Shown here one piece after another: positions 7,984 to 14,091 of a stretch of 15,208 bases of DNA. The notes under the pieces were generated by a model. It had not been told where the DNA came from, ran no database searches, and was given only the letters and a program-made list of their open reading frames with translations. This DNA comes from Candidatus Sigynarchaeota archaeon (GTDB taxonomy: Archaea > Asgardarchaeota > Lokiarchaeia > Sigynarchaeales > Sigynarchaeaceae), in the NCBI GenBank assembly GCA_030587525.1, contig JAUQYW010000250.1, positions 1 to 15,208 on the forward strand, read 5' to 3'. Numbering within the stretch: the first letter of the stretch is position 1; each line of letters begins with the position of its first letter. The position numbers were made by a program, and so were the translations under genes.

Positions 7984-8936
7984 GCATAATCCTTGACGCA
8001 GCAGTCTTGAAAATTCACGAGTCGGCCATCGATTTCGTGCCAGAGGCCGACCGTGCCCAGTTCGAGAAATACATTCTCAAGCGCTGGAAGCACAGCCCGA
8101 ACACTGCCAAGTCCGTTTCATCATGCGTGAAACACTTCTACGATTTCGTGGAGCACGCCATTGCCGAGTTAACGTTCGATGACATCGACGAATACATCGA
8201 GCACCTCGACACGTGCGAATTTAAACGCAGCTCCAAGATGGCCTACATCACGAGCATCCACAAGTACGTGCAAACAGTTACGTATGAATTGAACCGTCGT
8301 GGTGCTCGCATCGTCGAATTATTTCCCCCGGAAATCGAATTCATGCTCGACGATGTCGAGAATATCGAAGGCGATGAGGGACTCATTCCCGACGAGATAA
8401 TGGACAAGATCCTCGCAACTGCCAGGGCCAGGTCGCAAAGGGAATATGTCTTCTTCTTGCTGCTGAAAATGTGCGGCATGCGTGTTTCCGAATGTCGCAG
8501 TATCAAGAAAAAGAATATCCACCTCGAGGACCGGTATCTCGTTACCGGCGTCGTTCATGGCTGCCGAAAATCGAACAAGAATGGTGACAAGCCGAGCGTC
8601 TATTTCTTCACGCAAGCCGTGGCCAACCAGATACGCCAATACTTCACGCTCTTGAAACTGAACGAGGAATGGCTGTTCCCGGGCTTCCATGGTAACGAGT
8701 TCATGGCTTATCCAAAATATCTGTTCATCGACTACTCGAAAATAGTCGGATTCGATTTCAATGCACATGCATTCAGGCGCACGATCATCACGAAGCGCTT
8801 CAAGATGGATTGCCCGATCAACGTGTCGCATTTACTCGCCAACCACGCCATCGAGGATATCGAGTTCCAGCATTACATCAAGCTCAGCATCGCAGAGAGG
8901 CGAGCCTTGTATGACCTTTGGAATCCATATAAATGA
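7980..8936 (+). CDS. Tyrosine recombinase / integrase
   Basis: 318 residues, normal for a compact archaeal tyrosine integrase. The N-terminal core-binding helices span about 25-105 (HSPNTAKSVSSCVKHFYDFV, then the KMAYITSIHKYVQTV helix). The catalytic domain shows R168 in CGMRVSE, candidate beta-hairpin Lys residues in CRKSNKNGDKP, H263-x2-R266 in HAFRRT, H289 in LANHAIED and the nucleophile Y299 in HYIK, with the usual 10-residue His-to-Tyr spacing. It would catalyse integration and excision of an element through a covalent 3'-phosphotyrosine. It overlaps the RHH regulator by 4 nt. No tRNA or duplicated attachment core was recognised near it; the right end of any element lies outside this window. 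A chromosomal XerA-type role is less likely given the paired regulator. Confidence 0.92.
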   Translation: MSIILDAAVLKIHESAIDFVPEADRAQFEKYILKRWKHSPNTAKSVSSCVKHFYDFVEHAIAELTFDDIDEYIEHLDTCEFKRSSKMAYITSIHKYVQTVTYELNRRGARIVELFPPEIEFMLDDVENIEGDEGLIPDEIMDKILATARARSQREYVFFLLLKMCGMRVSECRSIKKKNIHLEDRYLVTGVVHGCRKSNKNGDKPSVYFFTQAVANQIRQYFTLLKLNEEWLFPGFHGNEFMAYPKYLFIDYSKIVGFDFNAHAFRRTIITKRFKMDCPINVSHLLANHAIEDIEFQHYIKLSIAERRALYDLWNPYK

Positions 8937-8993
8937 TCTACTTTTATTTCCTTGTCGATTGGGTTTTGGAACGATATTGTGAATAAATATTCG

Positions 8994-9021
8994 TTATTTT
9001 GATTATTTTTAGTCACTTTTT
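8994..9021 (+). terminator. T-tract terminator after the integrase gene
   Basis: Successive runs of four to six T (TTATTTTGATTATTTTTAG, then CACTTTTT) follow the integrase stop by about 60 nt. This fits archaeal intrinsic termination, which depends on T-rich tracts and not on a hairpin. Confidence 0.45.
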
Positions 9022-9104
9022 GGGTTTTGGTTTTGTCACTTTATCGGGCACTCCCGACGCCTCGCAGCACGCCGATTTTCAAACCAGACTCAATTAAATC
9101 GTTC

Positions 9105-9142
9105 CGACGAAAATCACGATAGTTCTGGTCCTTTTTTCGTCG
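9105..9142. repeat. Inverted repeat CGACGAAAA / TTTTCGTCG
   Basis: Nine-bp perfect arms at 9105-9113 and 9134-9142 are separated by 20 nt. The left arm is part of a 13-bp sequence, TCCGACGAAAATC (9103-9115), found again at 10388-10400 inside a second inverted repeat. It is a candidate binding site for an element-encoded DNA-binding protein. Confidence 0.6.
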
Positions 9143-9185
9143 AATATTGTCAAGAATCGAATGAACCCGTGTTCGTGCAAGGTGG

Positions 9186-9250
9186 GGTAGACGGTTGCCT
9201 CGAATAAAAATGTTTATGTGGTGCAACCGGGTAGAGCGACGGTAGACGGT
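9186..9250. repeat. GGTAGACGGT direct repeat with CGGTTGC/GCAACCG inverted repeat
   Basis: GGTAGACGGT occurs at 9186-9195 and 9241-9250, each followed within a few bases by CGAAT. Between them CGGTTGC (9192-9198) and GCAACCG (9223-9229) form 7-bp arms around an AT-rich spacer. On the minus strand the spacer contains a TTTTT run, so it could also help end the leftward gene at 9292. Confidence 0.4.
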
Positions 9251-9291
9251 CGAATCAACACGCGCAGGTTATCGGGGGCCGATTTAGACGA

Positions 9292-9912
9292 TTATTCGCC
9301 GAGCCATTCACGAAGCTCTACAAAGAACGCCTTCCACGCGGGCGTGGCGTGCTCGATCCGCCGGCGCATCCTTCTCAATTGCGTGCGTCTCCATTCCATG
9401 CGCCCGGTTGTCCCGTGCATTTCGTCCATTCCTTTTTCCTGAGCGAGGAGGTTCTGCCACCACCCGATCATGTCGTCGCGGGCAAGGTCGTGACAATCGA
9501 TCGCCCACTGTCGTCGCCATTTGCCTTGCTCGCGAATGTCCGTGTTAGGACCTGGGAAATCCGACTCGAGGATGGCCCGCCATTCAGTTTTGATCGGGCC
9601 CGGGATGTCGACGTCCACCCATTCGCTCCATTGCATCCGTTCATTCTCCTCGTCCCATAGATCGTATCCCTGCTCTATATCCACGGTGTTTGTTTTCAAC
9701 CAATCGGCCAGTTTATCTGAAATCCTAATACGACTCGGAGCATTTCGATGTTTCGTTTTATCGTACCAATATTCAACCAGGTAATTGTACTTGCCTATCG
9801 TTTCAATTCTCATGGCTGTCATTCTCGATTGATATTGATTGATCTGGACCTCCGCCGTTTTGAACCCCGGGATTGTGCCATCGCAGTAGCACGGATTGCC
9901 GCGATGGGCCAT
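9292..9912 (-). CDS. Trp-rich charged protein of unknown function
   Basis: 206 residues, not recognised. It has 13 Trp (49, 71, 86, 95, 98, 111, 132, 136, 151, 152, 174, 193, 203), many acidic and Arg residues, and no signal peptide or membrane segment, so it is probably a cytoplasmic alpha-helical protein. The C-terminal third is basic (MEWRRTQLRRMRRRIEH) and might contact nucleic acid. Start: ATG at 9912 has GGAG 9-12 nt upstream; two in-frame ATGs at 9822 and 9813 are alternatives, and similarity to the KYNYLVEYWYDK segment would only need the later start. It sits alone, facing the integrase and opposite to the structural cassette, inside a repeat-rich region. The Trp content and lack of internal stops favour a real gene, but no family can be named. 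Confidence 0.6.
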   Translation of the reverse strand: MAHRGNPCYCDGTIPGFKTAEVQINQYQSRMTAMRIETIGKYNYLVEYWYDKTKHRNAPSRIRISDKLADWLKTNTVDIEQGYDLWDEENERMQWSEWVDVDIPGPIKTEWRAILESDFPGPNTDIREQGKWRRQWAIDCHDLARDDMIGWWQNLLAQEKGMDEMHGTTGRMEWRRTQLRRMRRRIEHATPAWKAFFVELREWLGE

Positions 9913-9921
9913 TTGGCCATC
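9903..9921. promoter_or_regulatory. Hairpin over the start codon of the Trp-rich gene
   Basis: GATGGGCC (9903-9910), ATTT loop, GGCCATC (9915-9921) pair with one bulged base. On the minus strand the stem covers the ATG at 9912 and abuts the GGAG ribosome binding site, so it could limit initiation. It may also simply be a binding palindrome or coincidence. Confidence 0.3.
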
Positions 9922-10163
9922 TCCGGATTTGTTTTTAGTGTCGGGTCATTTGTGTATGGTCACGCCACATTGATGGCCGACGATCATCTGGCGATCGGGA
10001 CGCGTCGAGTGATGGCCGGAATTCGAATCGTTTTGGCCAGTTGTCATTCCCTGCTTTTTAAAAAAAGTGAAGGACCTGGCTACAAGCCGCTCGGCATCTT
10101 ACATATTCTGCCTCGACGCCACATTTGTGTATCATTCGAGAATGAATTCACTAGGAGGCCGGG

Positions 10164-10185
10164 TCCAGATGTGGGCATATCTGGA
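10164..10185. repeat. Stem-loop TCCAGAT / ATCTGGA
   Basis: Seven-bp perfect arms (10164-10170, 10179-10185) surround an 8-nt loop. It is the first of the hairpin series in this gap. An AGGAGG at 10153-10158 lies just before it, but the short frame that follows ends after about 14 codons. Confidence 0.45.
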
Positions 10186-10248
10186 TATATCGATAACCTT
10201 GGCCACGAGGTAACGAATTTGATAGAAACGCGCCTATTAAAAATAAGC

Positions 10249-10280
10249 TATTCATTTTGGAAAGTTTTCCGAAATGAATA
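10249..10280. repeat. Near-perfect 32-bp palindrome
   Basis: Outer arms TATTCATTT (10249-10257) and AAATGAATA (10272-10280) and inner arms GGAAA (10259-10263) and TTTCC (10266-10270) pair around a 2-nt centre (GT), with a single mismatch at 10258/10271. It has 14 of 15 pairs and a tiny loop, so it could be a dimeric-protein site, a cruciform or a strong hairpin. It lies in AT-rich sequence with no gene reading through it. Confidence 0.85.
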
Positions 10281-10301
10281 TTAACACGTTATCATCCTGG
10301 A

Positions 10302-10316
10302 CGCGATTTTCTCGCG
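10302..10316. repeat. Hairpin CGCGA-TTTTC-TCGCG
   Basis: A 5-bp G/C stem with a 5-nt loop lies 21 nt after the 32-bp palindrome. Short on its own, but it is part of the cluster. Confidence 0.4.
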
Positions 10317-10323
10317 GAAACTC

Positions 10324-10341
10324 GCACACGTGGGGGTGTGC
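10324..10341. repeat. Hairpin GCACAC-GTGGGG-GTGTGC
   Basis: Six-bp perfect arms around a 6-nt loop, 7 nt after the preceding hairpin. Together with its neighbours it forms a run of three stem-loops within 93 nt. Confidence 0.45.
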
Positions 10342-10387
10342 TTTGCATCGTGGCCAGAATCTCGCGGTGACAAAATAGTTTTTCCTC

Positions 10388-10428
10388 CGACGAAAATCTG
10401 CAACTTGTTGGAATCGAATTCGTCGGGA
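10388..10428. repeat. Second TCCGACGAAAATC copy within a CCGACGAA/TTCGTCGG inverted repeat
   Basis: TCCGACGAAAATC at 10388-10400 repeats 9103-9115 exactly. Its CCGACGAA (10389-10396) pairs with TTCGTCGG (10421-10428) over a 24-nt spacer. The first copy pairs over a 20-nt spacer. The two sites bracket the Trp-rich gene and the hairpin cluster. Confidence 0.6.
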
Positions 10429-10562
10429 CTGCTCGCCCTGGAGAAATCATCTCGATCTTGAACTACAGGTCATCTCCGACCTCGGACGCACTCCCGTGCC
10501 CTGGCTGCGGTTGCAACATGTTTCGTGTTTGCCGGGCAACAACGATGTCACCATGGGAACAC

Positions 10563-10582
10563 TTATATATCGAATTTATATA
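10563..10582 (+). promoter_or_regulatory. Double TATA promoter for the surface/structural cassette
   Basis: TTATATAT at 10563-10570 and TTTATATA at 10575-10582, the second preceded by CGAA (BRE-like). A start about 25 nt downstream of the second box is near 10605, leaving a leader of about 60 nt before ATG 10665. The sequence turns from AT-rich to G/C-rich right after. Confidence 0.6.
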
Positions 10583-10596
10583 GTATCTACTTAGAT

Positions 10597-10612
10597 TGTC
10601 GCGCTGGCGACA
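10597..10612 (+). promoter_or_regulatory. Hairpin at the predicted transcription start of the cassette
   Basis: TGTCGC (10597-10602), GCTG loop, GCGACA (10607-10612) form a perfect 6-bp stem centred at the predicted start site. It could be an operator blocking initiation or the 5' end structure of the mRNA. Confidence 0.35.
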
Positions 10613-10664
10613 TGTTCTAGTAAACTTGCCGGCACGAGATCGATAAACATGGGTGCATCTTAGC

Positions 10665-11609
10665 ATGGCAGGACATCATGTCGCGCGCGGAATTTACACG
10701 CAGATGAAAAAGGCGCAGCAGAAAGCTGCGCAGGCCTCGCGGCGGACGAAGGTCGTCGCAGGCGTCGCCAGCCTCTCTCTCATAGCCCTCCTTCTCGTCG
10801 TTGGATTCTGGCCGCAGATCAGCGGCGCGTTCCAGTCCCTGTTCAACTTTGGCGGGAACGCGAACACGGGACCCGCGACGTTCCGCTTCAAGGATGGCGT
10901 GCGGCCGGGCAATCCCACGTTGAGCGCGATCCAAGTCGACGTCGATCTCTATTGCCTCCCGACGACGGAGAGCGCGAACTATGCTGATTGGTCGAAATGG
11001 CTGCAAGATACCGATGTCGCCAATGGCGACGATCTCCAGAACTACACGTTCAAGGCCACTGATTGCCAGTGGGCCGCGTTCGTGTCCGCGACGGGGATCG
11101 ATGCCGGGATCGACGAGGGCGTGGATTACTACGTGATCCAGCACTCGATCGCCAAGAACGGCGCGCAGGATATCTTCATGTATGAAACCCCCAACTTGGG
11201 CGCCGCGCACATCGAGTTCAACAGCGTGACTGGCGCGTGGATCAACACGACGGGCTCGGACATCTCGAACCTGGCGAGCTCTGCCGAGAATTTCACCGTG
11301 ACGGCGACGATCAACATGTCGCAACCATATGCGGCATACAAGAGCTTCCACGACTTCACCACGAACGCCGAGGCCCGGTTGACCGTCACGTTCACGCTCA
11401 ACGGGACGAGCGCCGCGAACTATTTCCTCCCGTCGTCGACCATGACGTGCGTGAAGAACGGCGCCACGGGGATCGCGTTGCAGTTCGACTATCTCGGCGT
11501 GTCGCCCGTGACCTGCCACGTGCAGTGGTCTGGCGTTGCCCGCGCCTTGCACAACCTCAAGATCACGAAGAACACGTGGGCGATCAACTTTAACGGCGTC
11601 GCGGTCTAA
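10665..11609 (+). CDS. Signal-anchored ectodomain protein, candidate major structural/surface protein
   Basis: 314 residues from ATG 10665, which has GGGTG 9 nt upstream; GTG 10653 and ATG 10704 are possible alternatives. A basic N-terminus (KKAQQKAAQASRRTK) precedes one membrane segment at about 30-49 (VVAGVASLSLIALLLVVGFW). The rest is a polar, probably beta-rich ectodomain with four Cys (97, 134, 262, 284) that could form two disulfides, and five N-glycosylation sequons. No family was recognised. It has its own double-TATA promoter and a T-tract terminator, and its codons end overwhelmingly in G or C (ACG, GCG, ATC, AAC, TTC), unlike the next gene. Those are traits of an abundantly made protein. 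A virion spike/coat or S-layer-associated protein is inferred. A long frame on the opposite strand is a by-product of this codon bias. Confidence 0.8.
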   Translation: MAGHHVARGIYTQMKKAQQKAAQASRRTKVVAGVASLSLIALLLVVGFWPQISGAFQSLFNFGGNANTGPATFRFKDGVRPGNPTLSAIQVDVDLYCLPTTESANYADWSKWLQDTDVANGDDLQNYTFKATDCQWAAFVSATGIDAGIDEGVDYYVIQHSIAKNGAQDIFMYETPNLGAAHIEFNSVTGAWINTTGSDISNLASSAENFTVTATINMSQPYAAYKSFHDFTTNAEARLTVTFTLNGTSAANYFLPSSTMTCVKNGATGIALQFDYLGVSPVTCHVQWSGVARALHNLKITKNTWAINFNGVAV

Positions 11610-11616
11610 AACCATC

Positions 11617-11632
11617 TTTTATTTTTTTTATT
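11617..11632 (+). terminator. T-tract terminator after the ectodomain gene
   Basis: CTTTT-A-TTTTTTTT-ATT begins about 8 nt after the stop codon and lies before the next gene's ribosome binding site. It could end or attenuate transcription, so that the first gene of the cassette is made in excess over the rest. Confidence 0.5.
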
Positions 11633-11720
11633 GTTCAAAAAACCGATAGGGCATGGATTTAGCCCCCGACGAGCCAGAAACTGGCGAAATCGGTTCAAGA
11701 ATAGATTCGGAGTGAAAAAG

Positions 11721-13436
11721 ATGCGAAAGCTCTTCAAGCCGTTCAAGGGTTTCAATTTCAAGGTCAAGCTCCCGAAACTTGGTCACGCTACCAGGATCCT
11801 CATCCTTCTCATCATCATCATCGTTCCTGTCGCGATCGCAGTCATCGGGCTATTTTCTCCGATCAATTTAACTCCACGAAATTTTCAACCGATCCAGGCA
11901 ACCAGCTGGCGAATGAACATATTTTCCGGCGTTGATCTCGTCGGAAATGCCGGCAGCAATACACCAATAACACATTGGGAGCCTGGAAACACGCTCTATC
12001 CGCGGGTCGACGTGTTTTTCTCGCAGCCATACCTCAGCGACGTGTTTGGTAATCCAATCGAATCACGAGACGATGCACCTGTTCAGAAGCTCGTGATAAA
12101 TGGCGTCGCGCTATTCTATCACGAGTATTATTATACGGTGGATATAGGTGCTCGTACATACACGAACCTTCCAACGGTTCACGACACGACGGTTTATCTG
12201 AATCCATTTGTTGGCGATGCACCATCGCATTTGTATGATGGCCAGTATGGTTATCCTCCGTGGTCGGTCGGGAAGCCCTCTGCTCATCCCATGCCCAACG
12301 GGTGCTTGGCATACATATTGAACACCGATCAAGGGATTCTTGAACCCTATGTAGGCGACCCACGGGCCTGGGGATACATGTGGGCTTCGGGTGGTGCAAA
12401 AATATCGAGCTCGCTAGAATACATCGATTACACGATTGGGAAACACGTTGGAGCCGCCGGTTCTAGCTACGCCGACGCCATCACTAAAATACAAACACGT
12501 TATGGTAATTCACGGGTAACCGTGCGCCCACAGGTCGATATTCATGCACTGAGTGATTACATCAGCTACACGTACACGACCTCGCTTCATCTCGATAACG
12601 GGACCGACATCACGATCACGATGGACCAGACGAGCGCGCAAGTCGGTTTTATTAGTGCCACGCGCACCGACGATTCCAATATCAAGGGAACGATTCCCAA
12701 CACCGCACCAGGAAACACGGGAATGTCGGTTAACGAACCGACCGTTGGACGAACCAATTCGTACATGAATGATAGGTTTGATAAGGAAGTCGACGACGTG
12801 GTAACTGTTACCGGTAATGTCGAGTATGCCGGTGATTATGCTCCTGTTACTGTAACTGGTGCCGCAGAACCAAACAATATCGTGATGGGTTTACCAAATG
12901 TCCCGCACATCGAGCTTGATAATCTGGTTGGCTCATTACCACAGGTATTCAGTCCCACTGCAGAATTCATGCTTCAGCCATTCTCCACCGTGAATGTCGC
13001 ACACATGACCGTTGATTACGAATCATACGAGTACGATCCCTATGGTTTTGACCGGTATGACGTGCCAAAGACAGGTTCCGCTGATTTGCAGGTTCCATAT
13101 GCCATTACAATTCAAAATGATTACGCGATGAGCAAAGCGACCGTCAAGGTTGGCGTGATCACCGCGTGCGAGATGCAAATCGTTACCAGCGCTGGCAAAC
13201 CCGTCGATCCAGCCTTATTCACTGATTTCGAGCTGAACTCGATTATCAACAACCCGGCCGCCGATACACTTCATGTGGGCGTAACAGCCGTGACCCCTGA
13301 TCCCTGGAAGGCCATAGGCGCGTTCTTTGCTAGCCTGTTTAGCAACATCTGGAACATCATCATCATGGCTATCGTTATATTAATTGTTATTGGAGTTGGT
13401 TATGTGATGTTTAAAAAAATACTCCGGAGGCACTAA
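11721..13436 (+). CDS. Large ectodomain protein with N- and C-terminal membrane segments
   Basis: 571 residues from ATG 11721, chosen because GGAG lies 8 nt upstream. The frame stays open back to a TTG at 11631, which would add 30 very basic residues. A short basic cytoplasmic tail (MRKLFKPFKGFNFKVKLPK) leads into a membrane segment at about 25-45 (LILLIIIIVPVAIAVIGLF). A Tyr/Gly/Pro-rich ectodomain of about 480 residues follows, with a few N-glycosylation sequons and two Cys. At 529-545 a hydrophobic aromatic stretch (WKAIGAFFASLFSNIWN) sits just before a C-terminal membrane segment (546-564) and a basic FKKILRRH tail. No family is recognised. The layout, with both termini inside and a large outside loop, resembles viral or surface envelope proteins, but that is inference. 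A small basic protein gene follows after 4 nt. Confidence 0.8.
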   Translation: MRKLFKPFKGFNFKVKLPKLGHATRILILLIIIIVPVAIAVIGLFSPINLTPRNFQPIQATSWRMNIFSGVDLVGNAGSNTPITHWEPGNTLYPRVDVFFSQPYLSDVFGNPIESRDDAPVQKLVINGVALFYHEYYYTVDIGARTYTNLPTVHDTTVYLNPFVGDAPSHLYDGQYGYPPWSVGKPSAHPMPNGCLAYILNTDQGILEPYVGDPRAWGYMWASGGAKISSSLEYIDYTIGKHVGAAGSSYADAITKIQTRYGNSRVTVRPQVDIHALSDYISYTYTTSLHLDNGTDITITMDQTSAQVGFISATRTDDSNIKGTIPNTAPGNTGMSVNEPTVGRTNSYMNDRFDKEVDDVVTVTGNVEYAGDYAPVTVTGAAEPNNIVMGLPNVPHIELDNLVGSLPQVFSPTAEFMLQPFSTVNVAHMTVDYESYEYDPYGFDRYDVPKTGSADLQVPYAITIQNDYAMSKATVKVGVITACEMQIVTSAGKPVDPALFTDFELNSIINNPAADTLHVGVTAVTPDPWKAIGAFFASLFSNIWNIIIMAIVILIVIGVGYVMFKKILRRH

Positions 13437-13440
13437 AATC

Positions 13441-13602
13441 ATGAACAGACCAAAACCATTGAAAACCAGGATCAAGATCCGGATGGGAGCCAAGATCCGG
13501 ATGCCGCACCCGGGCTCGAAGCGGGACATGTTCGGCGTACGGGTCGGAAAATCTTCACCGATAGGGACTAGCAAGTTCCGGGCGGTATTCAGGAGGAAAT
13601 GA
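13441..13602 (+). CDS. Very basic 53-residue protein
   Basis: An ATG at 13441 follows GGAGG (13426-13430) by 10 nt and the previous stop by 4 nt; TGA is at 13600-13602. The 53-residue product is about one third Lys/Arg (for example KTRIKIRMGAKIRM) with almost no acidic residues. A 13-bp direct repeat, CAAGATCCGGATG (13473-13485, 13491-13503), encodes KIRM twice. Its last codons contain the AGGAGG that serves as ribosome binding site of the next gene, so the two are coupled. It could bind nucleic acid or the inner face of a membrane carrying the adjacent proteins. Its size makes it easy to miss; position and signals in the cassette support it more than its length does. Function unknown. Confidence 0.6.
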   Translation: MNRPKPLKTRIKIRMGAKIRMPHPGSKRDMFGVRVGKSSPIGTSKFRAVFRRK

Positions 13603-13605
13603 ACC

Positions 13606-14091
13606 ATGAAGGCGCGGTGGAAAGCAGCAGTTTTGGCATCGTGCATCATCGCAGGAATACTCGTTCCGGCGGTTCTCGTGATGCAGAACACGCCGCTGCG
13701 AGTCGTTAGATTGCCCACCAACGTGTTCTCGACCTGGTCTGAAATTGACGACAACGAGGTGATCAGGCTTGATATTGGCAGTATCGTGGACCAGGGGAAA
13801 ATGTTTGAGCTCCCAGTTTATTCCGTGAGCACCAGATCGAATATCAGCGTTTATTTCAACCTGATATTCAATGAAGCCGCGCTCGAGAACATCATCGGTC
13901 AAGATCTGTACACGGGAGATGGCACGCCGAAAATCTTCTGGTTCAATGCAGCACACGTGACTGATGGATTTTTCATCGTGTTTCAACTACGAGGGTGCTG
14001 GTGCACCAACTACCTGGCGTTCCGGGAATCCAGGTATGGGACCATCACGTTTGACGACGTGATAAACGCGGTGTTGACCAATGACGAGTAG
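13606..14091 (+). CDS. Signal-anchored protein of unknown function
   Basis: 161 residues with a very strong ribosome binding site (AGGAGG, 13591-13596, 9 nt before ATG) inside the end of the preceding small gene. MKARWK is followed by one hydrophobic segment at about 7-26 (AAVLASCIIAGILVPAVLVM), then an extracellular domain of about 130 residues. The pattern of short alternating hydrophobic strands (IRLDIGSIV, FELPVYSVS, ISVYFNLIF, FFIVFQLRG) suggests a beta-sandwich. A CWC motif at 131-133 may form a disulfide or bind metal. The stop lies 11 nt inside the next gene, so the products are probably made together. No family recognised; part of the same surface/structural cassette. Confidence 0.75.
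   Translation: MKARWKAAVLASCIIAGILVPAVLVMQNTPLRVVRLPTNVFSTWSEIDDNEVIRLDIGSIVDQGKMFELPVYSVSTRSNISVYFNLIFNEAALENIIGQDLYTGDGTPKIFWFNAAHVTDGFFIVFQLRGCWCTNYLAFRESRYGTITFDDVINAVLTNDE

Larger units (their letters stand above)
8937..9291. other. Non-coding region between convergent integrase and Trp-rich gene
   Basis: No convincing gene was found in these 355 nt. The left part is T-rich, with TGGGTTTTGG at 8960-8969 and 9021-9030 and GTCACTTT at 9012-9019 and 9035-9042. The right part holds inverted and direct repeats, listed separately. The position just after an integrase gene is where an attachment site is often found, but no duplicate copy could be identified. Confidence 0.6.
9913..10560. other. 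Hairpin-rich non-coding region
   Basis: About 650 nt without a supported gene. A rightward frame stays open from 9748 to 10284, but it overlaps the Trp-rich gene on the other strand, has no ribosome binding site and reads as non-protein-like sequence. The region instead contains at least four stem-loops or palindromes between 10164 and 10341 and a spaced inverted repeat at 10389-10428. Possible roles are a replication origin, attachment site, or a structured RNA. Confidence 0.55.

Noticed and set aside
8960..9042. Short T/G-rich repeats as a possible CRISPR or iteron array
   Set aside because: Only two copies each of 8-10 bp words with unequal spacing. No regular array of repeats and spacers exists anywhere in the window.
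9041..9226. 61-codon minus-strand frame between the integrase and the Trp-rich gene
   Set aside because: It has a TTG start without Shine-Dalgarno and lies across the repeats. The basic composition alone is not enough.
9222..9262. Possible tRNA remnant (GGGTAGAGC followed by GGTCGAATC), as at an integrase attachment site
   Set aside because: The words resemble a D-arm and T-arm, but spacing is too short and no acceptor or anticodon stem can be folded.
9748..10284. 178-codon plus-strand frame overlapping the Trp-rich gene
   Set aside because: It overlaps the opposite gene by 165 nt, lacks a ribosome binding site, ends inside the palindrome region and shows no domain or coherent hydrophobic pattern.
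10463..10666. 67-codon minus-strand frame upstream of the cassette
   Set aside because: It runs through the double TATA box and start-site hairpin and shows no protein-like pattern.
10617..11615. 332-codon open frame on the minus strand opposite the first cassette gene
   Set aside because: It mirrors the G/C-ending codon bias of the plus-strand gene, is full of Arg/Val/Asp low-complexity sequence, crosses the promoter and has no membrane or domain logic. The plus strand has promoter, ribosome binding site, signal anchor and terminator.
11631..11720. TTG start at 11631 for the 571-residue membrane protein
   Set aside because: It lies in the T-tract with no ribosome binding site, while ATG 11721 has GGAG at good distance. 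The basic upstream frame is kept only as an alternative.
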